A stretch of DNA of 64,000 nucleotides from Ornithinibacter sp. GTDB lineage: Bacteria > Actinomycetota > Actinomycetes > Actinomycetales > Dermatophilaceae. Both the position numbers and the translations under genes were made by a program. Positions 38,275-47,480 of this stretch are shown one piece after another (position 1 is the stretch's first letter; the number at the start of each line of letters is the position of its first letter). The notes beneath the pieces are model-generated. The model saw nothing but the letters and a program-made list of their open reading frames with translations, made no database searches and was not told where the DNA came from. Location of the stretch: NCBI GenBank assembly GCA_029266735.1, contig JAQSWG010000023.1:1-64000 (forward strand), written 5' to 3'.

Positions 38275-38892
38275 TCACTCCACGAGGATGCCCATCGCCC
38301 GGAGCAGACCGGTCGCGCCGGTGTCATCGACCTTCATCCCGTGCACCCGGTTCCGGGACGGGTCGAACGCGTAGCCGGTAGCCCCGACGAGGCCGGCGCC
38401 GCGCAGGTCGGTTCCCACGAACACCGCACCGGCGAGGTCGCTCTGGGCGAAGTCGACGGCTCGGCAGTCCGCGCCCGCGAAGTCCGCCTCGCGCAGCGAG
38501 CAGTCGACCATCCGGCTCCCGGCCAGCTCGCCCTCCTGGAAGGACGCCAGGTCCAGGCGGCACCGTTCGAAGTCCCACGGGCGCGCCGAGAGCGCAGCCG
38601 GGGCGACACGGGTCCACACCACCGCGAGTGCCTTGCAGTCCACGAAGCGGCAGTCGACGAGACGCGACGCGTCGAGGTCGACCCTGGAGAGGTTGCACCC
38701 GGTGAAGACGCAGTCGGTGAAGGTGCAGCCCCGCAGCGCGGCGCCCTCCATCATCGAGCCGTCGAACCGGCACCCCTCCAGCTCGACGCCCTCGAGCACC
38801 GCACCCGGCGCGAGCCCCTCGGTGATGGTGAGGTCGGCGGCATACCCGTCGAGCCCGGACAGGCGCTCGACCAACGAGCCGGAGCCGCTCAC
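38275..38892 (-). CDS. Pentapeptide-repeat protein (Qnr/McbG-like)
   Basis: 205 residues. Runs of A/C-x-L/F-x-x repeats: [31 protein letters not shown], then [19 protein letters not shown] and [21 protein letters not shown], forming a right-handed beta-helix. The C-terminal [13 protein letters not shown]...[11 protein letters not shown] resembles the end of Qnr-type gyrase-protecting proteins. A DNA-mimic role is possible but not shown. GTG 38892 overlaps the rpe stop as GTGA. Confidence 0.82.
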   Translation of the reverse strand: MSGSGSLVERLSGLDGYAADLTITEGLAPGAVLEGVELEGCRFDGSMMEGAALRGCTFTDCVFTGCNLSRVDLDASRLVDCRFVDCKALAVVWTRVAPAALSARPWDFERCRLDLASFQEGELAGSRMVDCSLREADFAGADCRAVDFAQSDLAGAVFVGTDLRGAGLVGATGYAFDPSRNRVHGMKVDDTGATGLLRAMGILVE

Positions 38893-39557
38893 TGCTCGCC
38901 GTGCTGCTGGGCCAGGGCGCGCAGCTCCTCCACCGCCCCCGCCGCGGACTCCGCCCCGTAGACCGCCGACCCGGCGACGAACACGTCGGCACCGGCCTCC
39001 GCGCACTGCTCGATCGTCGACGCGGACACGCCTCCGTCGACCTGCACCCAGATCTCCCCACCGGCGCGACGCACCGCCTCGCGGACCTCGCGCACCTTCG
39101 CCATCTGGTCGGCCATGAAGGACTGACCCCCGAAGCCCGGCTCGACCGTCATGACGAGCACCATGTCGACCTCGCGCAGCAGGTCGGCGTACGGGGCGAA
39201 GGCCGTCCCCGGCTTGACGGCGAAGGCCGCCCGGGCCCCGGCCGAGCGGATCGCCCGAGCAGTGCCCACGGCATCGCGCACCGCCTCGACGTGGAAGGTC
39301 ACGGACCTCGCGCCGGCCTCGGCGTAGCCCGGCGCCCACCGGTCCGGGTCGTCGATCATGAGGTGGCAGTCCACCGGGATCGGCGACACCGCGACGAGCC
39401 GCTCGACGACCGGCAGGCCGAGGGTGAGGTTGGGCACGAAGTGGTTGTCCATGACGTCGACGTGCGCCCAGTCGGCATTCGCGATGGCACCCAGCTCCCG
39501 CTCGAGGTTGGCGAAGTCTGCGGAGAGGAGCGACGGTGAGATCTGCACGCGCGCCAC
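38889..39557 (-). CDS. rpe: Ribulose-phosphate 3-epimerase
   Basis: 222 residues, TIM barrel. [32 protein letters not shown] (metal His/Asp), [27 protein letters not shown] and [12 protein letters not shown] are the family landmarks. Interconverts ribulose-5-P and xylulose-5-P. GTG 39557 lies one base after the rsmB stop. Confidence 0.97.
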   Translation of the reverse strand: MARVQISPSLLSADFANLERELGAIANADWAHVDVMDNHFVPNLTLGLPVVERLVAVSPIPVDCHLMIDDPDRWAPGYAEAGARSVTFHVEAVRDAVGTARAIRSAGARAAFAVKPGTAFAPYADLLREVDMVLVMTVEPGFGGQSFMADQMAKVREVREAVRRAGGEIWVQVDGGVSASTIEQCAEAGADVFVAGSAVYGAESAAGAVEELRALAQQHGEQ

Positions 39558-39558
39558 C

Positions 39559-41034
39559 CTAACGACGCCGCAGCAGCGCGAAGAACATCGCGTCGGTCCG
39601 GTGCACGTGCGGCCAGAGCTGCACGAAGGGACCCTCGCCGAGCCCCTCCAGGGGGGCCCCGGCCGTGTCGGTGAACAACGGGCGCGCGTCGTCGAGCTCC
39701 ACGTCCGACCTCCTCTTGAGGACGTCGGCGACGACGAACCGGGTCTCGGCCACGTGGGGGCTGCAGGTGGCGTACCCCACCACCCCACCGGGTGCCACCG
39801 CGTCGAGCGCCGAGGCGAGCAGGGCGCGCTGCAGCGGGGCCAGCTCGGCCACGTCGGACGGGGACCGTCGCCACCGAGCCTCCGGACGTCGCCGCAGCGC
39901 TCCCAGCCCGGTGCAGGGGACGTCGACGAGAACGCGGCCGTATGCCGCCGGCTCGTCCTCCCCGAGGCGCCGGCCGTCCGCCGTGCGCACGTCGACGCTG
40001 CGGCCGCTCCTCGCCGCCAGCCTGGCCACGGGTCGGAGGGTCGAGCGCACGAGGTCGGCCCGGTGCTGGCTCACCTCGTTCGCCACGAGGTCGTTGTCGC
40101 TGAGGAGCGCCAACGCGCCCAGCACCCCGGCCTTGCCCCCGGGGCCCGCGCACAGGTCGAGCCATCGCGCGGGAATGCCGGGCGCGGTCTCCGCCGTGGC
40201 CAGTGCGAGTGCCACGAGCTGGGAGCCCTCGTCCTGGACGGCGGCCCGGCCGTCCCGCACGGCCGGGATGTCACCCGGGTCCCCCGAGACGAGGACCGCC
40301 CCGATGGGCGAGCCGGTGCTCCGCTCGACGTCGCCCGCCGCGACCAGCTCGTCGACGGTCGAGAGGCCCGGCCGGGCCACCAGGTGCACCTGCGGTGGCG
40401 TGTTGTCGGCCTCGAGCAGGGACGTGAGCTCGCTGTCGACGGTGTCCGGCGTGGCCCGTCCGTGCCCCAGCAGTGCCGCCCGGAGGGCGCTGACCACCCA
40501 CTCGGGATGGCTGTGGCGCACCGCGAGCGCTGCCGCTCCTCCACCCCCGGGGACGACCGCCTCGCGCCACTCCTCGAGCGTGCGCTCGCTGATGCGTCGC
40601 ATGACGGCGTTGACGAAGCCGCTCGCGCCGGCACCGGCCACCGCGCGGGCCAGACCCACCGTCTGGTCGGCGGCGGCGTGCGTGGCCACCCGCATCCCCA
40701 GCAGCTGGTGGGACCCGAGGCGCAGGACGTCGAGGACCTGGGGGTCGATCCGCGAGGTGGGCCGCCCCGCGGCCTCGGCCACGACGGCGTCGTAGAAGCC
40801 CTGCCAGCGGATGGTGCCGAACGCCAGCTCGGTGGCGAACGCGGCGTCGCGACCCTCCAGCCGGTGACGTCGCAGGACCGCCGACATCTCGAGGTTGGCG
40901 TAGGCGCCGTCAGCCACCGCGCGCAGGAGCGTGTATGCCGCGAAGCGAGTCGGCTCCGCCCGACGCGTCCGGTCCGCCGGCGCGGTGACGCTGCGCCGGC
41001 GGGGCCGGCCCCGGCCGCCGCCGTCGTCAGGCAT
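39559..41034 (-). CDS. rsmB: 16S rRNA (cytosine-C5) methyltransferase RsmB/Sun
   Basis: 491 residues. An N-terminal NusB-like RNA-binding domain ([33 protein letters not shown]) and a C-terminal m5C methyltransferase with the SAM loop [12 protein letters not shown], motif [22 protein letters not shown] and motif VI YATCSPH containing the catalytic Cys. Modifies 16S rRNA. The ATG overlaps the end of fmt by 8 bp. Confidence 0.94.
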   Translation of the reverse strand: MPDDGGGRGRPRRRSVTAPADRTRRAEPTRFAAYTLLRAVADGAYANLEMSAVLRRHRLEGRDAAFATELAFGTIRWQGFYDAVVAEAAGRPTSRIDPQVLDVLRLGSHQLLGMRVATHAAADQTVGLARAVAGAGASGFVNAVMRRISERTLEEWREAVVPGGGGAAALAVRHSHPEWVVSALRAALLGHGRATPDTVDSELTSLLEADNTPPQVHLVARPGLSTVDELVAAGDVERSTGSPIGAVLVSGDPGDIPAVRDGRAAVQDEGSQLVALALATAETAPGIPARWLDLCAGPGGKAGVLGALALLSDNDLVANEVSQHRADLVRSTLRPVARLAARSGRSVDVRTADGRRLGEDEPAAYGRVLVDVPCTGLGALRRRPEARWRRSPSDVAELAPLQRALLASALDAVAPGGVVGYATCSPHVAETRFVVADVLKRRSDVELDDARPLFTDTAGAPLEGLGEGPFVQLWPHVHRTDAMFFALLRRR

Positions 41035-41980
41035 CCAGGTGCTCCCCGCTCGTGATCCGGGCGCCGCGGGCCCAGTCGGCGGCGGTCATGGCCTTCCGTC
41101 CGTGCGGGCCCACCTCGCCCAGCTCGACGGGCGCCGACCCGGTGCCCACGAGCACGGCACGCTTGTCGACCCGCAGGACTCCCGGCTCGAGTGGGGCCAG
41201 GTGGTCCTCCTCACGTACGGCGGAGGTCGTCGGCATCCGCAGCGGTCCGATCTTGAGTCGTTCCCCACGGAACGTCGTCCACGCACCCGGTGCCGGCGTG
41301 CAGCCGCGCACGTGCCGGTCGACGACGTGGGCGGGGAGGGACCAGCGGACCCGCGCCTCGTCGGTGGTGAGCTTCGGGGCGTGGCTCACACCCTCCGAGG
41401 GTTGCGGCACGGCCCGGAGATCACCGGCCTCCAGACCGTCCATCGTCGCGACGAGGAGCCCGGCTCCGGCGTGGGCCAGCCGGTCGAGCAGCGTTCCCGC
41501 CGTGTCGTCGGGGCGAACCGGCTCGGTGAGCGTGCCGAGCACCGGTCCCGTGTCGAGACCCTCTTCCAGGAGGAACGTCGTCGCACCGGTCACGGCGTCG
41601 CCGGCCATCACGGCCCGCTGCACGGGTGCCGCACCCCGCCAGGCCGGCAGGAGCGAGAAGTGGAGGTTCACCCACCCGTGTGCGGGGATGTCGAGCGCCA
41701 CCCGGGGCACGAGGGCGCCGTACGCCACGACCGGGCAGCAGTCCGGAGCCAGCCCGCCCAGGCGGTCGAGGAACTCCGGGTCACGCGGCGTGGGCGGGGT
41801 CAGCACGAGGAGTCCGTGCTCGAGGGCGGTCTGCTTGACCGGCGACGGCGCCAGGGCGCGGCCCCGCCCAGCAGGCGCGTCGGGCCGCGTCACGACCGCG
41901 ACGACCTCGTGGCGGGAAGCCAGCAGGGCCCGCAGTGACGGGACCGCTGTGGCAGGCGTGCCCGCGACGACGAGCCGCAC
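41027..41980 (-). CDS. fmt: Methionyl-tRNA formyltransferase
   Basis: 317 residues. [35 protein letters not shown], the active-site segment [18 protein letters not shown] and [11 protein letters not shown] are diagnostic; the C-terminal OB domain follows. Formylates initiator Met-tRNA. Its GTG directly follows the def stop codon without a gap, coupling the two formyl-methionine genes. Confidence 0.95.
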   Translation of the reverse strand: MRLVVAGTPATAVPSLRALLASRHEVVAVVTRPDAPAGRGRALAPSPVKQTALEHGLLVLTPPTPRDPEFLDRLGGLAPDCCPVVAYGALVPRVALDIPAHGWVNLHFSLLPAWRGAAPVQRAVMAGDAVTGATTFLLEEGLDTGPVLGTLTEPVRPDDTAGTLLDRLAHAGAGLLVATMDGLEAGDLRAVPQPSEGVSHAPKLTTDEARVRWSLPAHVVDRHVRGCTPAPGAWTTFRGERLKIGPLRMPTTSAVREEDHLAPLEPGVLRVDKRAVLVGTGSAPVELGEVGPHGRKAMTAADWARGARITSGEHLDA

Positions 41981-42526
41981 TCAGCGCCTCCCGAACGTGT
42001 CCGCGTGCGGGCTGACCCGGACGACGGGGGGCGCGCCGCGTCCCCAGTCGGTCTCCCGGACGATCCGCATGGCCTCGCGACGGTGCTCGGGGTCGAGACG
42101 GTCCACGAAGAGGATGCCGTCGAGGTGGTCGGTCTCGTGCTGGAGCGCCCGCGCGAGCCGCTGCGTGCCCTCGACGACGACCGGTTCGCCGAAGACGTCG
42201 CGACCGCGTGCGACGGTGCTGACCGCGCGGGGCGTGTCGAAGCGCATCCCCGGAAAGGAGAGGCAGCCCTCGGGTCCACACTCCAGCTCGTCCCCCAGCT
42301 CCAGGTCGGGGTTGACGAGGTGACCGACGACGTCGTCCACGCGGTAGGTGAACACCCGCAGGGCGACGCCCAGCTGGGGCGCCGCGAGTCCGGCCCCGCC
42401 CGCGTCGAGCATCGTGTCGGTGAGGTCTCGCACGAGGTGTCGCAGCTCGGCGTCGAAGTCGACCACCGGCTCGGCCGGAGTCCGCAGCACGGGGTCGCCG
42501 AAGACGCGGATGGGGCTGACGCTCAC
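41981..42526 (-). CDS. def: Peptide deformylase
   Basis: 181 residues. Three motifs in order: GAGLAAPQLG, EGCLSFPG (metal Cys) and QHETDHLDG (HExxH). Removes the formyl group from nascent proteins. GTG 42526 is 6 nt after a TAGAAT box, so transcription of the def-fmt-rsmB-rpe group can start here without a leader. Confidence 0.96.
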   Translation of the reverse strand: MSVSPIRVFGDPVLRTPAEPVVDFDAELRHLVRDLTDTMLDAGGAGLAAPQLGVALRVFTYRVDDVVGHLVNPDLELGDELECGPEGCLSFPGMRFDTPRAVSTVARGRDVFGEPVVVEGTQRLARALQHETDHLDGILFVDRLDPEHRREAMRIVRETDWGRGAPPVVRVSPHADTFGRR

Positions 42527-42538
42527 CCCGGGATTCTA
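42527..42538 (-). promoter_or_regulatory. Leaderless def promoter -10 box (TAGAAT)
   Basis: Minus-strand TAGAAT (42538-42533), 6 nt, then the def GTG. It lies within the 23-bp gap after the priA stop. Confidence 0.6.
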
Positions 42539-42549
42539 GGTGGACGCGG

Positions 42550-44622
42550 TCACGCAGTCGGATCCGGCGGGTCCACCCGAACGGTGACCGGATCCGGGTC
42601 CTTGCGTGCGGAGGCACGCGCCCGCATCGCCGCCAGCTCGCGCGCCAGAGCGAGGCCGTCGGTCACCGGCACGGTGACGATCGCCCGCCAGAGGCCGTCA
42701 GCCCCGTGGGGCAGCGGGCCCAGCACCGCGGCGGAGTCGGGCAGGTGCAGCTCGGCCGCTGCGGCCTCGAGCGCGGCCCGGCTCCCGGTGAGCAGGGCGG
42801 TCCGGTGCGTCGGGGGCAGGGAGAGGTGCCGTCGCTCGGCGAGCTCGCGGCCGGCGAACCACGCGGGGTCCCAGCGCACGAGGGCCTCGACGGCGGGCAG
42901 TGTCACCTCCGTGGGCGCCCCGGCGAGCACGATCCGGCCCCCGGCGTCCGCCGGCCGGACGAGCGCTGCTGCGGCGAGCCACCGCCGGAGGGACTCCTCG
43001 CCCGCCGTCAGGCTAGGTCGCTCGAGCAGCGCCCACGCGTCGAGGAGCAGAGCCGCGGCATACCCCTGAGGTGCGACCGGCTCCGCGCCGGGGGTGGAGA
43101 CGACGAGGCGAGGGCCCGGGGGGACGGCGTCCAGCACCGTGCCCGCACCCGAGCGCTCGACCGGGACGCCGGGAAAGGCCCGTCCCAGCTCCTCCGCGGT
43201 GCGGCGGGCACCCACGACCGACGACCGCAGCCGGGTGCCGGCGCACGACGGGCAGGTGAACGCCGTCTCCACCCGGCCACACCACCGGCAGGCCGGAGGC
43301 CCCTGCGGCCCGGGGAGCCCGAGTGGGCCTGCGCACACCGGGCACCGCGCGGGCCGACGACAGTCCTGGCAGGAGAGCGCCGGCAGGTAGCCACGCCGGG
43401 GGACCTGGACCAGCACCGGGCCGGCCGCAAGGGCCTCCTTGGCGGTGCGCCACGCGACGCTCGGGAGGTGCGCCGCTGCCACCGCCGGATCTCGGTCCGG
43501 GTCGTGCCCCTCACCCGCGACGTGCACGGCCGGAACCGCCCGCCGCACCGCGGCCCGCGGCGCCTCGACGCGCGTGAGCACCTGCCGTTCGACGAGCTCC
43601 GCGACCGCGACCGAACGGGCGAAACCCGCGGCGAGCACCCCCGCCCTCTCGACCGCTGCTCGGGCCAGCACGACCTCGCGCACGTGCGGGTAGGGCGCGC
43701 GCGGCTCGTCGAGGAGGTCGTCACCGTCGTCCCACCAGGCGAGCAGCCCGAGGTCGCGCACCGGCGCGAAGGCCGCCGCCCTCGTCCCCACCACGACCTG
43801 GGCGTGCCCACGAAGGACCTTGAGGTATGCCGTGTACCGCGCCTGGGGACCCTGGTCGGCGGTGAGCCGAGTGTGCCTCCCGGAGCCGAGCACCTCGCCG
43901 AGGGCCGTCTCCACCCGCACGACGTCGCGGTGGTCCGGAACGACGATCACCGCACCGCGACCTCCTTCCACCGCTGCCCGGGCGGCCTCTGCCAGGAGGA
44001 CCGGCCAGCCGGCGTCGCTGCGCGTCGACGGCAGCGTGAGGACCGAGGCGCCCGGCGCACCGCCTGCGGTGAGGTGCGCCAGGAAGGCCGACCCGGCGGC
44101 ATACGACGGCCATTCACGGCTGGAACGTGCCGGCAGGGGCGGGTGAGCGGGCGGGTCGACGGCGAGGGCATTCTCGGCCGCCGCGTGGCGAGGAGGGACG
44201 GCGAGCCGGAGCACGTCGCCGAGCGACCCGGCATACCGGTCGGCCACCGCTCGGGCGGCGCGCAGCACCCCGGGCACGAGCACCGGCTCGGGGGAGACCA
44301 CCCGCCGCAGCGGGCTCAGCCGGCCCGGGTGCTCCGCCGCCTCCCGGCGCTCCAGGACGAAGCCGTCGAGGTCCTGGCCCGCGAAGCGCACCTTGACGCG
44401 CACCCCCGCGACGGCCGTCGCGGCCATCGACTCCGGGACGGTGTACTCGAAGGGGCGGTCCAGGTGGGCCAGCCCGGTGTCGACCTGGACGACCGCCACG
44501 GGACGCTCGGCCGTCGTCGGGTCGTCGCCGGCCAGTCGACGAGGTCGTCGGGCCACCGGGCGGGGTGTGAGGAGCGCCAGCTGCTCGCCGGGCGCGCCCT
44601 CGTCGCCGTGGGCCACTGTCAC
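42550..44622 (-). CDS. priA: PriA-like primosomal protein N', without helicase motifs
   Basis: About 690 residues. The N-terminal 3'-DNA-binding domain is present (VAVVQVDTGLAHLDRPFEYTVPE, GVRVKVRFAGQDLDGFVLER) and the zinc region has all eight cysteines (CQDCRRPARCPVC and CRWCGRVETAFTCPSC). No Walker A is seen where expected and the DEAH position reads WWDDGDDLLD, so ATPase activity is unlikely, as known for actinobacterial PriA. GTG 44622 is chosen because TAGTTT lies 7 nt upstream (44630-44635). Probably a structural replication-restart factor. Confidence 0.9.
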   Translation of the reverse strand: MTVAHGDEGAPGEQLALLTPRPVARRPRRLAGDDPTTAERPVAVVQVDTGLAHLDRPFEYTVPESMAATAVAGVRVKVRFAGQDLDGFVLERREAAEHPGRLSPLRRVVSPEPVLVPGVLRAARAVADRYAGSLGDVLRLAVPPRHAAAENALAVDPPAHPPLPARSSREWPSYAAGSAFLAHLTAGGAPGASVLTLPSTRSDAGWPVLLAEAARAAVEGGRGAVIVVPDHRDVVRVETALGEVLGSGRHTRLTADQGPQARYTAYLKVLRGHAQVVVGTRAAAFAPVRDLGLLAWWDDGDDLLDEPRAPYPHVREVVLARAAVERAGVLAAGFARSVAVAELVERQVLTRVEAPRAAVRRAVPAVHVAGEGHDPDRDPAVAAAHLPSVAWRTAKEALAAGPVLVQVPRRGYLPALSCQDCRRPARCPVCAGPLGLPGPQGPPACRWCGRVETAFTCPSCAGTRLRSSVVGARRTAEELGRAFPGVPVERSGAGTVLDAVPPGPRLVVSTPGAEPVAPQGYAAALLLDAWALLERPSLTAGEESLRRWLAAAALVRPADAGGRIVLAGAPTEVTLPAVEALVRWDPAWFAGRELAERRHLSLPPTHRTALLTGSRAALEAAAAELHLPDSAAVLGPLPHGADGLWRAIVTVPVTDGLALARELAAMRARASARKDPDPVTVRVDPPDPTA

Positions 44623-44635
44623 GCTCCCGAAACTA
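44623..44635 (-). promoter_or_regulatory. Leaderless priA promoter -10 box (TAGTTT)
   Basis: Minus-strand TAGTTT (44635-44630), then 7 nt, then the GTG at 44622. No Shine-Dalgarno precedes the GTG. Confidence 0.55.
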
Positions 44636-44688
44636 GCGGAGCGCACCGACGCGGGCGTGGGTGGTCGGGTCGGCTGTGGACGACGAGG

Positions 44689-45909
44689 TCAGCCGTGTGC
44701 CGCGCGCTGGAGATCCTCCACCCGGTCGGTGTGCTCCCAGGTGAAGGGGTTGTCCACGCCGTCAGCGGTCGTGCGGCCGAAGTGACCGTAGGCGGCGGTC
44801 GCCCGGTAGATCGGGCGGAGCAGGTCGAGCTGCTCGAGGATGGCGGCGGGCCGCAGGTCGAAGGTCGTCGTGATGGCCTTCTGGATCCGCTCGGCCGGAA
44901 CGGTCTCGGTGCCGAACGTCTCGACGTAGAGGCCGACCGGCTGTGCCTTGCCGATCGCGTAGGCGACCTGCAGCTCGCACCGACGGGCCAGGCCGGCGGA
45001 GACGACGTTCTTGGCTACCCACCGCGTGGCGTAGGCGGCGGAGCGGTCCACCTTGCTCGGGTCCTTCCCGGAGAAGGCGCCGCCGCCGTGCCGCGCCATG
45101 CCGCCGTAGGTGTCGACGATGATCTTGCGGCCGGTGAGCCCGGCGTCGCCCATCGGCCCACCGATGACGAACTTGCCCGTGGGGTTGATGTACGCGCGGT
45201 AGTCCTCCGTGCGGAGGGACGTGCCGGCATCCGAGAGCTGGGCCAGCACGGGGTCGATGACGTGGGCCCGGATGTCGGGCTCGAGCATGCCCTCGATCGA
45301 GATGTCCTCCGCGTGCTGCGTCGACACGACGACGGCGTCGAGGGAGACCGCGCGGTCGCCGTCGTAGCCGATGGTCACCTGCGTCTTGCCGTCGGGCCGC
45401 AGGTACGTGAGCTCGCCGGTCTTGCGAACCGCGGTGAGTCGCTCGGCGAGGCGGTGTGCGAGGAAGATCGGGAGCGGCATGAGCTCCGGGGTGTCGTCGG
45501 TCGCGTAGCCGAACATCAGGCCCTGGTCGCCGGCGCCCTGCTTGTCGAGCGGGTCGACACCGCCGGTGCGGCTCTCGAATGCCGTGTCGACGCCCTGGGC
45601 GATGTCGGGGCTCTGCTGCCCGATCGACGCGCTGACCCCGCACGACGCGCCGTCGAAGCCCTTCGTCGAGCTGTCGTAGCCGATGCGCAGGACCGTGTCC
45701 CGGACGATCTTCGGGATCTCGACGTAGGCCTCGGTGGTGACCTCGCCGGCGACGTGCACGAGACCTGTGGTGACCATGGTCTCGACGGCGACGCGGCTGC
45801 GCGGGTCCTGGGCCAGCATCGCGTCGAGGATCGCGTCGGAGATCTGGTCACAGATCTTGTCCGGGTGACCTTCGGTCACGGACTCGGACGTGAACAGGCG
45901 TGCGGACAC
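44689..45909 (-). CDS. metK: S-adenosylmethionine synthetase
   Basis: 406 residues. [41 protein letters not shown], the P-loop-like [18 protein letters not shown] (written here as [13 protein letters not shown]) and [13 protein letters not shown] are standard MetK motifs. Makes SAM from methionine and ATP. GTG 45909 has a perfect AAGGAG 6 nt upstream. A TAGATT box at 45966-45971 is the likely -10, giving a leader of about 50 nt with no recognisable SAM riboswitch. Confidence 0.97.
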   Translation of the reverse strand: MSARLFTSESVTEGHPDKICDQISDAILDAMLAQDPRSRVAVETMVTTGLVHVAGEVTTEAYVEIPKIVRDTVLRIGYDSSTKGFDGASCGVSASIGQQSPDIAQGVDTAFESRTGGVDPLDKQGAGDQGLMFGYATDDTPELMPLPIFLAHRLAERLTAVRKTGELTYLRPDGKTQVTIGYDGDRAVSLDAVVVSTQHAEDISIEGMLEPDIRAHVIDPVLAQLSDAGTSLRTEDYRAYINPTGKFVIGGPMGDAGLTGRKIIVDTYGGMARHGGGAFSGKDPSKVDRSAAYATRWVAKNVVSAGLARRCELQVAYAIGKAQPVGLYVETFGTETVPAERIQKAITTTFDLRPAAILEQLDLLRPIYRATAAYGHFGRTTADGVDNPFTWEHTDRVEDLQRAAHG

Positions 45910-45965
45910 GCGGAACTCCTTCGGTGGGACGGGCCGGCCGCGGCTGCAGGCCGCCGCGCGCGGCC

Positions 45966-45971
45966 AATCTA
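45966..45971 (-). promoter_or_regulatory. Likely metK -10 box (TAGATT)
   Basis: Minus-strand TAGATT about 57 nt before the metK start, just downstream of a tandem GGTGCCC repeat. Confidence 0.45.
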
Positions 45972-46025
45972 CCGGTGCCCGGTGCCCGGCGAAGATTGGG
46001 TCCGACGGATGGTGCAAGGTCTGGG

Positions 46026-47480
46026 ATGATGCAGAGCGTGTCTGACGGGTCCACGCGTGCAGCGAGAGCGGGAGATGCCGGCAGACAGTCGCCGTTGAGC
46101 CCCGCCGACGAGGCGCTCTCCCTGCTCACCCGGGCCCAGACACTGGCCGACCAGCTCCGGGCCGACGCCAACCAGGAGGTGAGCCACGCCCGCGCCGAGG
46201 CGCTGCGCGTGCGGGCCGAGGCCCAGGCGGGCGCCCACGAGCTCGAGGAGCTGCAAGTCACCGTCCAGGCGGCCCGGGAGGAGGCGGAGCGACGCCTCGA
46301 GGAGACCCGCGCGGAGGTCGAGATCATGCTCGCCGACGCCGCCGACCAGGCGTCCCTGCTGCGTGCCCGGGCCACCAAGGCGAGCGACGAGGCCGTGGCG
46401 CTCGCGGAGGAGCAGGCCCAGGCCCAGCTCGCCGACGCCCAGGCCAAGGCCGACGCCCTCCTCGACGAGGCGCGGACCCACCAGAAGGCGATCCTCACCC
46501 GGCTGGCCCGCGACGAGCAGGCCCAGCAGGAGAGGTTCACCGCGGAGCACGAGACGCTGTCGACCCAGCTGGCCGCGGTGCGGGAGTCGACGCTCACCGA
46601 GCTCGCCGACCTGCGCCGGGACTCGGAGGAGTATGCCGCCCGCCACCGTCGCGAGGCCGAGGGCGAGGTGGCGACCCGGCTCGCCCAGCTGACCGAGCGT
46701 GAGGCCGCGTCCCGAGCCGAGGCCGAGGAGCTGCTCGGTTCGGCGCGTGACCGGGCAGCCGGGGTCGTCGCCCAGGCCGAGGAGGAGGCCGCCGCGATCA
46801 TGGCCACCGCGGAGGCGCACCTGGCCTGGGCCCAGGGAACGGTGCGCGACATCCTGGCCCGTGCCGAGGCGGACGCCGCCGAGCGGGCGGGGACACACCA
46901 CCAGGAGCTCGCCGAGCGCACGAGGACCCATAGGCACCGGGTCGAGACCCTGCTCGGCAGCGCGACGGCCAGGAGCCGCGACCGGCTCGCGGAGGCGGAG
47001 TCCGAGTCCACGAGGATGCGCGAGCAGGCCGAGGCCGTCCTCGGCGAGGCCCTCGCCGACGCGACCCGGACCCGCGAGGCGGCCGGCCGTGAGTCGGAGC
47101 GCATCCTCGCGGAGGCGCAGGTCCGGGAGGCGGAGGCCCGGCAACGCGCGGACCGCCGTCTCGCGGACGCCGACCTGGGCGCCCGAACGGTCCGGCAGCG
47201 TGCGGCGGAGGACGTGGAGCGGATGCACCGGGAGGCGCACGAGTACCACCGGGCCGCCCGCGCCGAGATCATGAAGGCCTCCGAGGAGGCGAGGGTGCGC
47301 GCTGACGCCGTCCGCTCCGAGGCCCAGGCCGCGGTGGAGCGGGCCCGCGCCGAGGTGCATACACTCGCTGCCCGGCGGGACGCCATCACCGCACAGCTCG
47401 GCAACCTTTCCGGGGTCATCGACGCCCTGGCGATTCAGGAACAACCCCACCCCACCACCCCCGACCAGGAGTCCCCATGA
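46026..47480 (+). CDS. Long coiled-coil protein (Scy/DivIVA-like), unknown function
   Basis: About 484 residues, almost entirely heptad-rich helix dominated by Ala, Glu and Arg ([20 protein letters not shown] and similar throughout), with no membrane segment and very few hydrophobic clusters. It resembles actinobacterial filament-forming coiled-coil proteins such as Scy/FilP in composition. The end, [20 protein letters not shown], is nearly repeated at the helix end of the next gene's product. Start at ATG 46026 (or 46029) with AAGG 6-9 nt upstream. It overlaps the next gene as ATGA. A polar-growth or cytoskeletal role is inference. Confidence 0.8.
   Translation: MMQSVSDGSTRAARAGDAGRQSPLSPADEALSLLTRAQTLADQLRADANQEVSHARAEALRVRAEAQAGAHELEELQVTVQAAREEAERRLEETRAEVEIMLADAADQASLLRARATKASDEAVALAEEQAQAQLADAQAKADALLDEARTHQKAILTRLARDEQAQQERFTAEHETLSTQLAAVRESTLTELADLRRDSEEYAARHRREAEGEVATRLAQLTEREAASRAEAEELLGSARDRAAGVVAQAEEEAAAIMATAEAHLAWAQGTVRDILARAEADAAERAGTHHQELAERTRTHRHRVETLLGSATARSRDRLAEAESESTRMREQAEAVLGEALADATRTREAAGRESERILAEAQVREAEARQRADRRLADADLGARTVRQRAAEDVERMHREAHEYHRAARAEIMKASEEARVRADAVRSEAQAAVERARAEVHTLAARRDAITAQLGNLSGVIDALAIQEQPHPTTPDQESP

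Noticed and set aside
45972-45995. Tandem GGTGCCC repeat near the metK promoter as a riboswitch or repeat element
   Set aside because: Only two copies and no known SAM aptamer pattern; treated as local GC repeat.
42706-46029. 1107-codon plus-strand open frame
   Set aside because: Spans the antisense of both priA and metK across an intergenic region, so it cannot be one real gene.
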